Source: UBA6814 sp040753075 (GTDB lineage Bacteria > Desulfobacterota > Desulfovibrionia > Desulfovibrionales > Desulfovibrionaceae). Taken from it: DNA of 64,000 nt. The stretch lies in NCBI GenBank assembly GCA_040753075.1, contig JBFMHA010000009.1, positions 21,268 to 85,267 of the forward strand, in the 5' to 3' direction. The notes below the pieces were generated by a model. That model was given only the letters and a program-made list of their open reading frames with translations. It did not search any database and was not told where the DNA came from. A program made the translations under genes and the position numbers. Shown here piece by piece: positions 53,738 through 62,278 of this stretch. Position 1 is the first letter of the stretch. Every line of letters begins with the position of its first letter.

Positions 53738-54481
53738 ATGCGCTTCTTCATCGACACCGCTAATCTCGAGGAAATCCGCAAGGCCAAGGGGTATGGGCTC
53801 ATTGACGGAGTGACCACCAACCCCAGCCTGTTCGCCCGGGAGTCCCAGGACTGGCGCAAGCTGGCCGAGGCCATCTGCAAGGAGGTGGACGGTCCGGTGA
53901 GCCTGGAGGTCATCGCCACCACGGCCAAGGAGATGCTCAAGGAGGCCCGGGAGCTGGTCAAGTTCGGCCCCAACGTGGTGGTCAAGATCCCCATGACCAT
54001 GGAGGGGCTGGCCGCCATCCGGGAGCTCAAGACCATGGACATCCCGGTGAACTGCACCCTGGTCTTCACGCCCGTGCAGGCGCTCCTGGCGGCCAAGGCC
54101 GGGGCGGCGTTCGTCTCGCCCTTCGTGGGCCGCCTGGACGACATCCTGCACACCGGCCTGGACTGCGTCGCGGACATCGTGACCATCTTCGACAACTACG
54201 CCCTGGACACCGACATCCTGGTGGCCAGCGTGCGCAACCCCCTGCACATCCAGGAGGCGGCCCTGCTGGGAGCGGACGTGGTCACCGTGCCCTTCAACGT
54301 CCTGGAGCGCATCGCCAGACACCCCCTCACGGACCTGGGCCTGGCGACCTTCCTCAAGGACTGGGAGAAGGCCCCCGGAGCCAAGGCCGCCAAGCCGGCC
54401 GCCCCGGCCAAGAAGGCGGCCGCAGCCAAGGCCTCCCCAGCCAAAGGGGCGTCGACCAGGAAGTCCGCCAAGAAGAAGTAG
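53738..54481 (+). CDS. TalC-type transaldolase/fructose-6-phosphate aldolase with H1-like tail
   Basis: A small class I aldolase of the TalC/FSA family, acting either as transaldolase or fructose-6-phosphate aldolase. The core (residues 1-213) has MRFFIDTANLEEIRKA, GVTTNPSL, the Schiff-base lysine K83 in VVVKIPMT, and the C-terminal VTVPFNVLERIARHPLT. The core alone is the normal family length. It then carries an extra tail of about 33 residues made of Ala, Lys and Pro repeats such as AKAAKPAAPAKKAAAAKAS, resembling bacterial histone-H1-like proteins. The tail is in frame up to the stop and a terminator follows, so it is real coding sequence. Confidence 0.88.
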   Translation: MRFFIDTANLEEIRKAKGYGLIDGVTTNPSLFARESQDWRKLAEAICKEVDGPVSLEVIATTAKEMLKEARELVKFGPNVVVKIPMTMEGLAAIRELKTMDIPVNCTLVFTPVQALLAAKAGAAFVSPFVGRLDDILHTGLDCVADIVTIFDNYALDTDILVASVRNPLHIQEAALLGADVVTVPFNVLERIARHPLTDLGLATFLKDWEKAPGAKAAKPAAPAKKAAAAKASPAKGASTRKSAKKK

Positions 54482-54507
54482 CGAATTCTTCATCCGTCAC
54501 ATTTAGG

Positions 54508-54538
54508 AAAAGGCCCGCAAGGGCCTTTTCATTTTTTT
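54508..54538 (+). terminator. Rho-independent terminator of the aldolase gene
   Basis: AAAAGGCCC pairs with GGGCCTTTT around GCAA, then CA and seven T residues. It ends the dapL-to-aldolase run. Confidence 0.9.
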
Positions 54539-54539
54539 G

Positions 54540-55425
54540 GGCAGGGCAATGGGGCAGTTGTTCACTTTTAAAATATCAGCCCGTATTCTTTAATCTTATT
54601 ACTGAACAACTCACCCCTGCGAGACCCGATAGCCAAGACCTACCGCCAAGGTCTTTCCTGCAAGTTCCAACAGGACGTCCAGTAACAGCAGCCATTCTGC
54701 GGATTCGTCGGCCCATCTTCAGGCGCCCGACGGGCCGAGCAGGCCCGGCGGATGAAACCGATCTCGGGCCCGAGAGTCAGAAGCAGGCCGTTTCCGCAGG
54801 CGTCTCAAAAGCGCAGGGCAAAGCGCGAGAAAACGTCATGCCCGCCCCCATGTCCGACCTCCTTCTTGAGCCGTTGGCGAATCATCGAGCGCTACGACGC
54901 GAGAGATCAGCCGTGCCTGCAGGCCACCAGGGAGGGAGGGATTGTCCGCGGAGGGAGGACTGCCAGCAGCCCGAACAGGCCCTTCGGCATGGCGGTTTTT
55001 CCGTTTCTTTATGTCTCATAATGTAAATTATGTTAACTTTAATTCTCGAAACTGACCATGTAACCACTTGGAAGACAAGGACTATTGCAGGCAGCCGCTG
55101 TCGTGAAACACTTGCTCAGGCATCGGATGAAGGTCCTGGCGTCCTCTTCGCCGTGTCCAATCTCGATGCAGCAGGCAGACGGACGCCCGGACATCTCTCC
55201 CGGAACACGTCCCTCCAAGCGGTTGGCGCGGTCAGGTGTGGTGATCGATTCGGAAGCACGCAAGAGAACGGGCCGCAGAGGCCATTTCTGACCTCAGGAC
55301 GATACTGACCCCTGCCAAGGGCCGCGCAAAGCGATCCTGGGGCCTTGGTCCCTTGGTGCGGAAACCGGGGCAGGGGGCTCCCCTCCCCTGCCCGGCCGGA
55401 CCGGACAGGGAAGGGCGACAGGATG
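54540..55425. other. Non-coding, structured, less GC-rich 0.9-kb region
   Basis: No convincing gene is visible on either strand. Short open frames here have Arg/Cys/Pro-rich nonsense-like translations and no ribosome sites. The region is clearly richer in A and T than its neighbours and contains several inverted repeats: AGTTGTTCA/TGAACAACT (54556-54611), AAGACCT/AGGTCTT (54635-54655), CGGGCC/GGCCCG (54731-54747), the palindrome CTCGGGCCCGAG (54763-54774) and CATAAT/ATTATG (55017-55032). A GGGCAGGGG/CCCCTGCCC stem at 55368-55393 may slow transcription leaving the cyclase gene. It could be decayed sequence or hold an unrecognised RNA. Confidence 0.6.
54546..54619. repeat. Long inverted repeat enclosing an AT-rich core
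   Basis: The left arm GCAATGGGGCAGTTGTTCA (54546-54564) pairs with TGAACAACTCACCCCTGC (54603-54620) apart from small bulges; the inner nine pairs are perfect. The 38-base core is nearly all A and T outside one CAGCCCG. A hairpin (54635-54655) follows. Confidence 0.6.
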
Positions 55426-57822
55426 CTACTTCTTGGTCATGCGGTACACGCCGTCCCAGGGCTGGCCCGGAGGCACCGGCGGATTGGCCTTGTACTCCAG
55501 GCAGCGCTGGAGGAAGACCTTGGCGGGCGTGGTCTTGCCCTCGGGCACCAGTTCGATGGCCTTGGCCTGGGTGAACTTCTCGATGGCCTGGTCCCATTCC
55601 GTGCGCTGGTAATGGGCCATGGCCTCGCCGAAAATGCGGTACAGCTCCTGCTCCTGGGCCGTGAGTTCTCCCTTCATGGCCCAGACCTCGTACACCGAGA
55701 CCGGTTCGGTCTTGCCCACCACGGTGATCTTGTCGATGAAGCGGGCCTCCACCAGATCCCGGACCTTGCGGGTCTGGCCCTCATGCTCGAACTCGGTGTC
55801 CAGCACCGCCTCGGCCACCAGGGTGTAGACCCCGAACTGCTTGGCCCCGGCCTCCAGGCGGGCGGCCAGGTTCACCGCGTCGCCCATCATGGTGTAGTTC
55901 ATGCGGGTGGTCGAGCCCATGTTGCCCACCACGATGTCGCCCGTGTTCAGGCCGATGCGCATGCGCATCTGGTGCACGATGACCGGCCACTTGTCCCCGG
56001 GCCTCCATTCTGCTTCCGGCAGGTCCTTCGCGTTGCGGTGCTCGCCGGGGCCCTCTTTTTCCGAAGCCCACTTGGCGCGCAGCTCGCCCAGCTTGAGCTG
56101 CATGCCCACCGCCACCCGGCAGGCCCGCAGGGCGTGGTCGGGCACGTCCAGGGGCGCGTTGAAGAAGGCCACGATGGCGTCGCCGATGTACTTGTCCAGC
56201 GTGCCCTCTTCGACCATCAGGGTGTCGGTCATGGCCGTGAGGTACTCGTTGAGCAGCTCCACCACCTGGGTGGCGGTGAGCTTTTCGGAAAAGGTCGAGA
56301 ATCCCTGGATGTCCGAGAAGAAGGCGGTGACCATCTTGGCCTCGCCGCCCAGCGTGGGGGTGATCTGGCTCTCGAACATCTGGTTGATGAGTTCGGGGGA
56401 CAGGTAGCTCTTGAACGTGTCGTGCAGGAACTTCTTCTGCCCCTCCTCCCGCCAGAACTTGATGAGGGTGAGCAGGGTGAAGTTGCCGACGAGCAGGAGC
56501 AGGGGATACTCGGGCGAGACGTAGAACCCCTTCTCCCCCATCACGTAGACCGCGCCGAACCACAGCCCCGCTCCGGTGAGCACCACCGGCACCACGGACA
56601 GGGCCGCGCTGCTCCAGGTGAGCAGCGCCGTGGTCAGCACCCCCACCACGATGATGAGCAGGAACTCCATGCCCATGGCCCACACCGGCCGATGGATGAA
56701 GTCGTTGGTGAGGATGTTGTCCACCACCGTGGCGTGGGCCTCCACGCCGGCGAAATTCTGGTCGAAGGGCGTGGTCCGGATGTCCTTGAGGCCCGCGGCC
56801 GAGGTGCCGATGAACACGATCTTGCCCTTGAGTTCGTCCGGCTGCAACCGGTCGCCCAGGACCTTGGAGGCCGAGATGTAGGGGAAGGCCCCGCCCGGGC
56901 CGCGGTACTTGAGCATGAGCCGCGCGCCGTGGTCCACCGGGATCACGGTGTCGCCCAGCTTGAAGGACTCCACGCCCTCGGAGGCCACCTTGAGCACCAC
57001 CTGGTTCAGGCCCGTGGCCTGCATGAGGGTGGCCAGGGCCAGGCTGGGGTAGATCTGGCCCCCCTTGTGGTTCATGAGCAGCGGCACCCGGCGCAGGATG
57101 CCGTCCCGGTCCGGGTCGGCGTTGAAGAAGCCCGAGGCCGGGGCGCTCTGGGACAGGGGCGGGATGTTGCAGATCACCGAAGGGGCTTCCTGGAGGTAAC
57201 TTCCCGCGGCCTCTACCCCGGCCTCGCGCTTGACGGCCGCGCTGACCGGGTGCAGGGTGCAGTCCCCGGAGACCGCATCGCCCTTGAAGTTGAAGAAGTA
57301 CCCCAGCACATAGGGGCCGCTGCCCAGCACCCCGCCCAGGACCAGGTCGTTGTCCATGAGCTGTTCGGGCAGGTTGGTGAAGCCCATGTCCAGCTGCAGG
57401 TCGCGCTTGAGCTGGGCCTGGAGCACGTGGGGCGAGGTGTTGTCCGGTTCGGCGAACACGATGTCGAGCCCCACGGCCATGGCCCCGGCCTGGCGGAGCT
57501 TGGCCAGGAGCAGGGCCACCCGGTAGCGGGGCCAGGGCCACTGGCCGTATTCGGCCAGGGAGCGCTCGTCCAGGTCGCAGATCACCGGCACGCCCGAGGT
57601 CTTGGGCTCGGCGGTCTGGGTCAGGAGCACGTCGTAGATCTTCTCGTCCAGGAACTGGAGCAGGAGCGGCTGCCTGACGTAGAGCAGGGAGACGATGACC
57701 GAGAACAGGACGCCGCAGCTGAAGATGAGCACCTTGCCCGTCACCAGCCGCTTCCAGAAGCGGACCAGGCCCGGGCACTTCTCGCCCACGCCCTCGCACA
57801 TCGCCGCGACCCGCTGGAACAT
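55426..57822 (-). CDS. CHASE2-domain adenylate cyclase (class III)
   Basis: A 798-residue inner-membrane signalling enzyme. One membrane helix lies near 28-49, then a periplasmic CHASE2 domain to about 365 (PVICDLDERSLAEYGQWPWPR; KGKIVFIGTSAAGLKDIR), three membrane helices near 378-457 and a class III cyclase domain from about 490 to 690. The metal aspartates are in FFSDIQGFS (near 500) and YIGDAIVAFF; Lys of DKYIGD and Thr of NYTMMGD fit ATP as substrate, and Arg of NLAARLE is present. A ~25-residue charged insertion precedes RMRIGLNTGD. The helical tail ends WDGVYRMTKK. It lies 107 bases after the lpxL-like gene. Confidence 0.9.
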   Translation of the reverse strand: MFQRVAAMCEGVGEKCPGLVRFWKRLVTGKVLIFSCGVLFSVIVSLLYVRQPLLLQFLDEKIYDVLLTQTAEPKTSGVPVICDLDERSLAEYGQWPWPRYRVALLLAKLRQAGAMAVGLDIVFAEPDNTSPHVLQAQLKRDLQLDMGFTNLPEQLMDNDLVLGGVLGSGPYVLGYFFNFKGDAVSGDCTLHPVSAAVKREAGVEAAGSYLQEAPSVICNIPPLSQSAPASGFFNADPDRDGILRRVPLLMNHKGGQIYPSLALATLMQATGLNQVVLKVASEGVESFKLGDTVIPVDHGARLMLKYRGPGGAFPYISASKVLGDRLQPDELKGKIVFIGTSAAGLKDIRTTPFDQNFAGVEAHATVVDNILTNDFIHRPVWAMGMEFLLIIVVGVLTTALLTWSSAALSVVPVVLTGAGLWFGAVYVMGEKGFYVSPEYPLLLLVGNFTLLTLIKFWREEGQKKFLHDTFKSYLSPELINQMFESQITPTLGGEAKMVTAFFSDIQGFSTFSEKLTATQVVELLNEYLTAMTDTLMVEEGTLDKYIGDAIVAFFNAPLDVPDHALRACRVAVGMQLKLGELRAKWASEKEGPGEHRNAKDLPEAEWRPGDKWPVIVHQMRMRIGLNTGDIVVGNMGSTTRMNYTMMGDAVNLAARLEAGAKQFGVYTLVAEAVLDTEFEHEGQTRKVRDLVEARFIDKITVVGKTEPVSVYEVWAMKGELTAQEQELYRIFGEAMAHYQRTEWDQAIEKFTQAKAIELVPEGKTTPAKVFLQRCLEYKANPPVPPGQPWDGVYRMTKK

Positions 57823-57929
57823 GCCCGCACTCCTGCCGCTGAGGGTGGAAAAGCCACCCCTCCCCTACCCTGAAAACCTCAGGCGAGTCCAGGGGGAGCG
57901 GGGACCGTGAGCCCGGCTCAACCTGCCGG

Positions 57930-58829
57930 TTAGTCTCCTTCCTCCCCCGGCGGCCGGGTCTTCCAGCGGCGGTGCATCCAGAACCATTGCTCGGGGTGGG
58001 CGCGGACGGCCTGCTCCACGGCCGCGGTGTAGAACTCGGCGGTCTGCCGGATCTTCTCCTCCCGGCTCCCCTCCAGGGAGGCGGTGTCCAGGGGGGGCTG
58101 CTGGTGGAAGGCGTAGCGCACCCGGCCGTCCTCCCCGTCCTCGCGCACCAGGAAGCAGGGCCAGACCTCGGCCCCGCCCCGCACCGCCAGCAGGGCCGGG
58201 CCGGCGTTCACCGCCGCGACCTTGCCCAGGAAGGGCAGGAACACCGACTCGTCCCGGCTCGCGTTGTGGTCCACCAGGAAGGCGGCCACGCCCTTGCGCT
58301 TGAGGCCCTTGAGCACGGTGAAGGCCGCGTTGCGGTGCTCCACGATCCGGATGCCGACCCCGCCGCGCAGCCGGAGCATGGTCTGGTGCAGGGCCAGGTC
58401 GCGGGGCCGGCGCACCACCACCATGCGCTGGCGGCCCGGCCAGAAGAGCCGGGAGAACAGGGTCAGGAACTCCCAGGCCCCCAGGTGGGCGGCGGCGACC
58501 ACCACCGGCCGGGGCGAGGTGGTGAAGGCATGGAAGAGGTCCGGGGACACGATGCGCACCCGCTCCTCCAGGAAGCGCCAGTCCAGGCGGGGAGTCAGCA
58601 GTATCTCCAGGAAAGACCGGGCGTTGTGCGTGAAGCTCAGCCGGGCCAGGGACTCGGCCGCGGCCGGGTCCAGGCCCAGGTGGAGGGCCATGGCCTCGCT
58701 GGCCAGCCGCCGCCGGCCCGGCAGCAGGCGCCACATGGCCGCGCCCAGGACCGCGCCGGCCTTGGCCGCGCCGTCCGGGCTCAGGCGGCCGCCCAGGGCG
58801 GCCAGGGTTTCGTAGGCCAGGTGGAGCAC
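57930..58829 (-). CDS. LpxL/HtrB-type lipid A acyltransferase
   Basis: A membrane-associated acyltransferase of the LpxL/LpxM (HtrB/MsbB) family that adds secondary acyl chains to lipid A. The 299-residue protein has the catalytic HLGAWEF near residue 114 (His-x4-Glu), VVVRRPRD near 136, the LVDHNASRDESVFLPFLG segment near 184-201 and the C-terminal HPEQWFWMHRRWKTRP signature. The start is GTG, three bases after the deacetylase stop, so the two are coupled. The chain it adds cannot be told from sequence. Confidence 0.92.
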   Translation of the reverse strand: MLHLAYETLAALGGRLSPDGAAKAGAVLGAAMWRLLPGRRRLASEAMALHLGLDPAAAESLARLSFTHNARSFLEILLTPRLDWRFLEERVRIVSPDLFHAFTTSPRPVVVAAAHLGAWEFLTLFSRLFWPGRQRMVVVRRPRDLALHQTMLRLRGGVGIRIVEHRNAAFTVLKGLKRKGVAAFLVDHNASRDESVFLPFLGKVAAVNAGPALLAVRGGAEVWPCFLVREDGEDGRVRYAFHQQPPLDTASLEGSREEKIRQTAEFYTAAVEQAVRAHPEQWFWMHRRWKTRPPGEEGD

Positions 58830-58831
58830 GG

Positions 58832-59758
58832 TCAGACCCTCATGCCCGAGTAGAGCCGCGCGGTCCAGGCCCGGGAATAGGCGGCCATCCGGCTGGCGAA
58901 CCAGGACATCCCCTGGTTCTTCCTGACCTCCAGCCGGGGAACGGCCAGGGGGTCCGTCCCTGCTCCGGCCGGCCCCCGCGCAGTGGTGAACGCCAGGGAG
59001 AACCCGGCCCGCTGCGCCGCGGCCTTGGCCTGGGGATGGAACGCGCCCCAGGGCCAGGCCAGGGTTGCGGCCGGACGGTCCAGGACGGCCTCCAGCCCGG
59101 CCCGGGACTCGGCGAGCACCCTGCCGGCCCGTTCGCCGAACTCGGCCTCGGTCTCCGCCCTGCCCTGCTCCGCCAGCCAGGCCGGACCGGCCAGTTCAGG
59201 GGCCAGGCGGGGATAGGGGCCGGGCCCGCCCTGCCAGGGGGCGTAGGCCCAGTGCTCCGGCAGGACGGACAGTTCGGGTCCGGAAACCGGGACCATGGCG
59301 TGGGAGGCGGTGTGCGACCCCACGCTGAACACCCCGCTGTCGGCCATTTCCCGCAACTCCCCGGCCGAGAGCCAGGCCGAGCGGTCGCCGCGCAGCAGGA
59401 AGCCCCGCATGGCCTCCCCGGCCGCGATCTCGCCGTCCTGCCCGGCCTCGGCATCGGGCCGCAGCCGGCCGGTGATGGCGAAGACCGTGGCGCACAGGCC
59501 CAGCCCGGCCAGCACCGGGAGGGCGAAGGTGTACAGGTCGCGGAACCCGTCGTCGAAGGTGACGAGCGCCGCCGGCCGGTCCAGGGGCTCGCCGGCCAGG
59601 ACCCGGGCCAGTTCGCCGGGCCGCAGGGTGCGCACTCCGGCCTCGGCCAGCCAGCGCATCTGCTCCCGGAAGGCCTGCCGGCCCACCCCTCCCGCGCCGA
59701 GCTGGTGATAGAGGAGCACCGGGACCGCGGTGCGGCCCAGTATCCTAGCCCAGGGCAT
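58832..59758 (-). CDS. Polysaccharide deacetylase family protein
   Basis: A NodB-type carbohydrate esterase of 308 residues. The metal and catalytic motifs are present: TFDDGF near 68-73, and SHTASHA near 147 giving the two metal histidines. The opening VPVLLYHQLG is typical of the group that acts on cell-surface sugars. There is no clear signal peptide, so it may act on a cytoplasmic lipid-linked sugar. It overlaps the upstream DUF374 gene by 14 bases and leads directly into the LpxL-like gene, which suggests lipid A or core-sugar modification. Confidence 0.87.
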   Translation of the reverse strand: MPWARILGRTAVPVLLYHQLGAGGVGRQAFREQMRWLAEAGVRTLRPGELARVLAGEPLDRPAALVTFDDGFRDLYTFALPVLAGLGLCATVFAITGRLRPDAEAGQDGEIAAGEAMRGFLLRGDRSAWLSAGELREMADSGVFSVGSHTASHAMVPVSGPELSVLPEHWAYAPWQGGPGPYPRLAPELAGPAWLAEQGRAETEAEFGERAGRVLAESRAGLEAVLDRPAATLAWPWGAFHPQAKAAAQRAGFSLAFTTARGPAGAGTDPLAVPRLEVRKNQGMSWFASRMAAYSRAWTARLYSGMRV

Positions 59759-60371
59759 GGAGCTTCTCCGCCAGGCGCGCGGTTTCCCGGTCCACGGCCG
59801 GCTGGTCCAGGGTTTCGGCCTCGATCCTGTAGGGCTCGCCGTACACCACCCGGCAGCGGGCCAGGGGCAGGGGCAGTTCGAAGCGGTCCCAGGCCCTGGC
59901 GAACACGTGCTTGCGGGAAGAAAGGCCGCGGGTGGGCACCAGGTACGCGCCCAGGCGGTGGGCCAGGTAGACCACCCCGTCCTTGACCTGGTGGCGCGGG
60001 CCGCGCGGGCCGTCCACGGTGACGACCCCGTCCCGGCCCTGGTCGCGCATGACCTTCACGGCCTGGACCAGGGCGCGCACCCCGAACCTGGAGCTGGAGC
60101 CCCGGGCGCACCAGAAGCCCAGGCGGGAGAGCACCCCGGCCAGAAGCGCGCCGTCGCCCGAGGCGCTGACGATGGTCACCATCTTCTTGTCCGCGCGGCC
60201 CGTGATGCAGGCGAAGAGTTCGTTGTGCCAGCAGGCGAAGACCACCCGGCCGCCCTGGTCCCAGATCCGCCGCACGGGGTCGAGGTTGACCTCCTCGATG
60301 CGCAGGGTCGCCTCCCAGGCCCGGAAGGTCCAGTACAGGGCCGGGACGAGGCGCTCGGGCGGGATGCGCAC
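59745..60371 (-). CDS. DUF374 lysophospholipid acyltransferase-like protein
   Basis: A 208-residue protein of the DUF374 family, related to lysophospholipid and lipid A acyltransferases. Visible motifs are VFACWHNELFACIT near residue 49 (catalytic His), IVSASGDGALLAGVLSRLGF near 72, and TVDGPRGPRHQVKDGVVYLA near 118-137. The GTG at 60371 lies directly after the msbA stop and gives the expected short N-terminus. It overlaps the deacetylase gene, so msbA, this gene, the deacetylase and the LpxL-like gene form one envelope unit. Acyl donor and acceptor are unknown. Confidence 0.87.
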   Translation of the reverse strand: MRIPPERLVPALYWTFRAWEATLRIEEVNLDPVRRIWDQGGRVVFACWHNELFACITGRADKKMVTIVSASGDGALLAGVLSRLGFWCARGSSSRFGVRALVQAVKVMRDQGRDGVVTVDGPRGPRHQVKDGVVYLAHRLGAYLVPTRGLSSRKHVFARAWDRFELPLPLARCRVVYGEPYRIEAETLDQPAVDRETARLAEKLHALG

Positions 60372-60373
60372 GG

Positions 60374-62164
60374 TCAGCCCCGGTCGGGCGGGGCGGAAGC
60401 GGGCTCCGCCTCGTTGAACTGCATGGCGTAGAGCTTGGCGTAGAGCGGGCAGGTTTCCAGGAGCTCGGCGTGCGGCCCCTGGGCCACCACCCTCCCCGCC
60501 TCCATGACCACGATCACGTCCGCGGAGAGCACCGTGGACAGGCGGTGGGCGATGACCACCGAGGTCCGGCTCTGCATGAGGTTCTCCAGGGCCAGTTGCA
60601 CGATGCGCTCGCTCTCGGTGTCCAGGGCGCTGGTGGCCTCGTCCAGGATGAGCAGGGGCGGGTTCTTGAGCAGGGCCCGGGCGATGGTCAGGCGCTGCTT
60701 CTGGCCGCCGGAGATCTTGACCCCCCGCTCCCCGAGCACCGTGCCGTAGCCTTCCGGCAGGGCGGTGACGAACTCGTGGGCATAGGCCGCCCGGGCGGCC
60801 TCCTCCACCGCGGCCTGGTCCACGGCCTCCTGGCCGTAGGCTATGTTCTCCCGCACCGAGGCGTTGAACAGGAAGGTGTCCTGGGACACCATGCCCATGT
60901 TCCGGCGGAGGCTTTCCAGGGTGTAGTCCCTGAGGTCCCGGCCGTTCAGGGTGATGCGGCCCGCTTCGGGATCGTAGAAGCGGGGGATGAGGCTGACCAG
61001 GGTGGACTTGCCCGCGCCCGAGGGCCCCACCAGGGCCACCCGCTGGCCGGCCTTGACCGTGAGGTCGACCCGGTCCAGGGCCGGGGCCGGACAGCCGGGA
61101 TAGGTGAAGCTCACCCCCTCCAGCCGCAGTTCGGCGAAGGGCGGGGCGAAGACCTCGTCCCCGCCCTGCTCCACCACGATGTCCGGGGAGTCCAGGATCT
61201 CGAACACCCGCTCCGCGCCGGCCAGGGCGCGCTGGATGTCCATGTTGGCGCTGTTGAACTTCTTGAAGGGCTCGTAGAGCAGGCCCACGGCCACGATGAA
61301 GGAGAAGAAGGAGCCCGGGGTGGTTTCGCCGGCGATGACCTTGGATCCGCCGTACCACATGACGAAGGCCGTGCCCAGGGCGCCCACCAGGTCCATGAGG
61401 GGCGAGGACAGCTCGGAGTACACCACCTCCTTGCGGGCGATGTCCAGCAGCTTGCGGTTCTGGCCCTGGAACGCGGCGTCCTCGCGGCCCTCGTTGGCGA
61501 AGGCCTTGACCACCCGGATTCCGGAGAAGACCTCCTGGAGCAGCACCGAGATGTCCGACATCTTGCTCTGGTTGCGGCGGCCGATGGCGCGCAGCTTCTT
61601 GCCGAAGTACACGATGGGGTACACGGCCAGGGGCAGGACCACCAGGGCCGCGGTGGCCAGGAAGGCGTCCTGGTAGAAGGCCACCCCGATGAGGAAGCCC
61701 ATCTCCAGCACCTGGCGCATCAGCATGACCAGGGAGGGCAGGCTGTTGCGGATCTGGTTCACGTCCATGATGATCCGGCTCATGAGCATGCCCACCTGGT
61801 TGTCCTCGAAAAAGCGCACCGGCAGGCGGACCATCTTGGCGTGCAGTTCGTTGCGCAGGGTCTCCAGGACCTTGAGCCCGGCCATGCGCATCTCGTAGTT
61901 CTGGAGGTAGCGGAACACGCCCTTCAGGGCGAAGACCGCCACGTAGGCCAGGGGGATGAGCAGCAGGGCGGACTGGTCCTTCTTGCCGAAGATGTCGTCG
62001 AAGGCCGGCTTGACCAGGTAGGCCGCGGCGCCGGTCATGGCCGCCACGATGGTCATGGAGACCACCGCCACCGCGATGCGCGCCTTGTGCGGCAGGAAAT
62101 AGCCCAGGCAGCGCTTGAGGAGCGGCAGGCTCTTCATGGCCGATATCTTGCTGTCGGAACCCAA
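60374..62164 (-). CDS. msbA: Lipid A export ATP-binding/permease MsbA-like
   Basis: An ABC transporter half that flips lipid A-core across the inner membrane. The 596-residue protein has six membrane spans within residues 1-320 and an ATPase domain with Walker A GPSGAGKST near 391, the Q-loop, signature KISGGQKQR near 493, Walker B LLILDEATSALD near 515 and the H-loop AHRLS. TTG at 62164 is chosen because GAGG sits five bases upstream; ATG at 62137 is an alternative nine residues in. Downstream genes for acyltransferases support the MsbA role, though other lipid exporters look alike. Confidence 0.9.
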   Translation of the reverse strand: MGSDSKISAMKSLPLLKRCLGYFLPHKARIAVAVVSMTIVAAMTGAAAYLVKPAFDDIFGKKDQSALLLIPLAYVAVFALKGVFRYLQNYEMRMAGLKVLETLRNELHAKMVRLPVRFFEDNQVGMLMSRIIMDVNQIRNSLPSLVMLMRQVLEMGFLIGVAFYQDAFLATAALVVLPLAVYPIVYFGKKLRAIGRRNQSKMSDISVLLQEVFSGIRVVKAFANEGREDAAFQGQNRKLLDIARKEVVYSELSSPLMDLVGALGTAFVMWYGGSKVIAGETTPGSFFSFIVAVGLLYEPFKKFNSANMDIQRALAGAERVFEILDSPDIVVEQGGDEVFAPPFAELRLEGVSFTYPGCPAPALDRVDLTVKAGQRVALVGPSGAGKSTLVSLIPRFYDPEAGRITLNGRDLRDYTLESLRRNMGMVSQDTFLFNASVRENIAYGQEAVDQAAVEEAARAAYAHEFVTALPEGYGTVLGERGVKISGGQKQRLTIARALLKNPPLLILDEATSALDTESERIVQLALENLMQSRTSVVIAHRLSTVLSADVIVVMEAGRVVAQGPHAELLETCPLYAKLYAMQFNEAEPASAPPDRG

Positions 62165-62278
62165 ACGCGCCTCGTATCAGGAAAATGTATGGATGAATCT
62201 TGAAGGCATAGACGGTTTCGATTGGCCTGCGGGCCGGGCAGGGGTGTATGTGACACGAAACCCCTAGGAGTCAAGCCC

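Noticed and set aside
54752..55308. Short open frames in the 54.5-55.4 kb region
   Set aside because: Composition is unlike proteins, there are no ribosome sites, and frames overlap one another on both strands.
62137..62139. ATG at 62137 as the start of msbA
   Set aside because: It has no ribosome site, while TTG at 62164 has GAGG five bases upstream. It remains possible.
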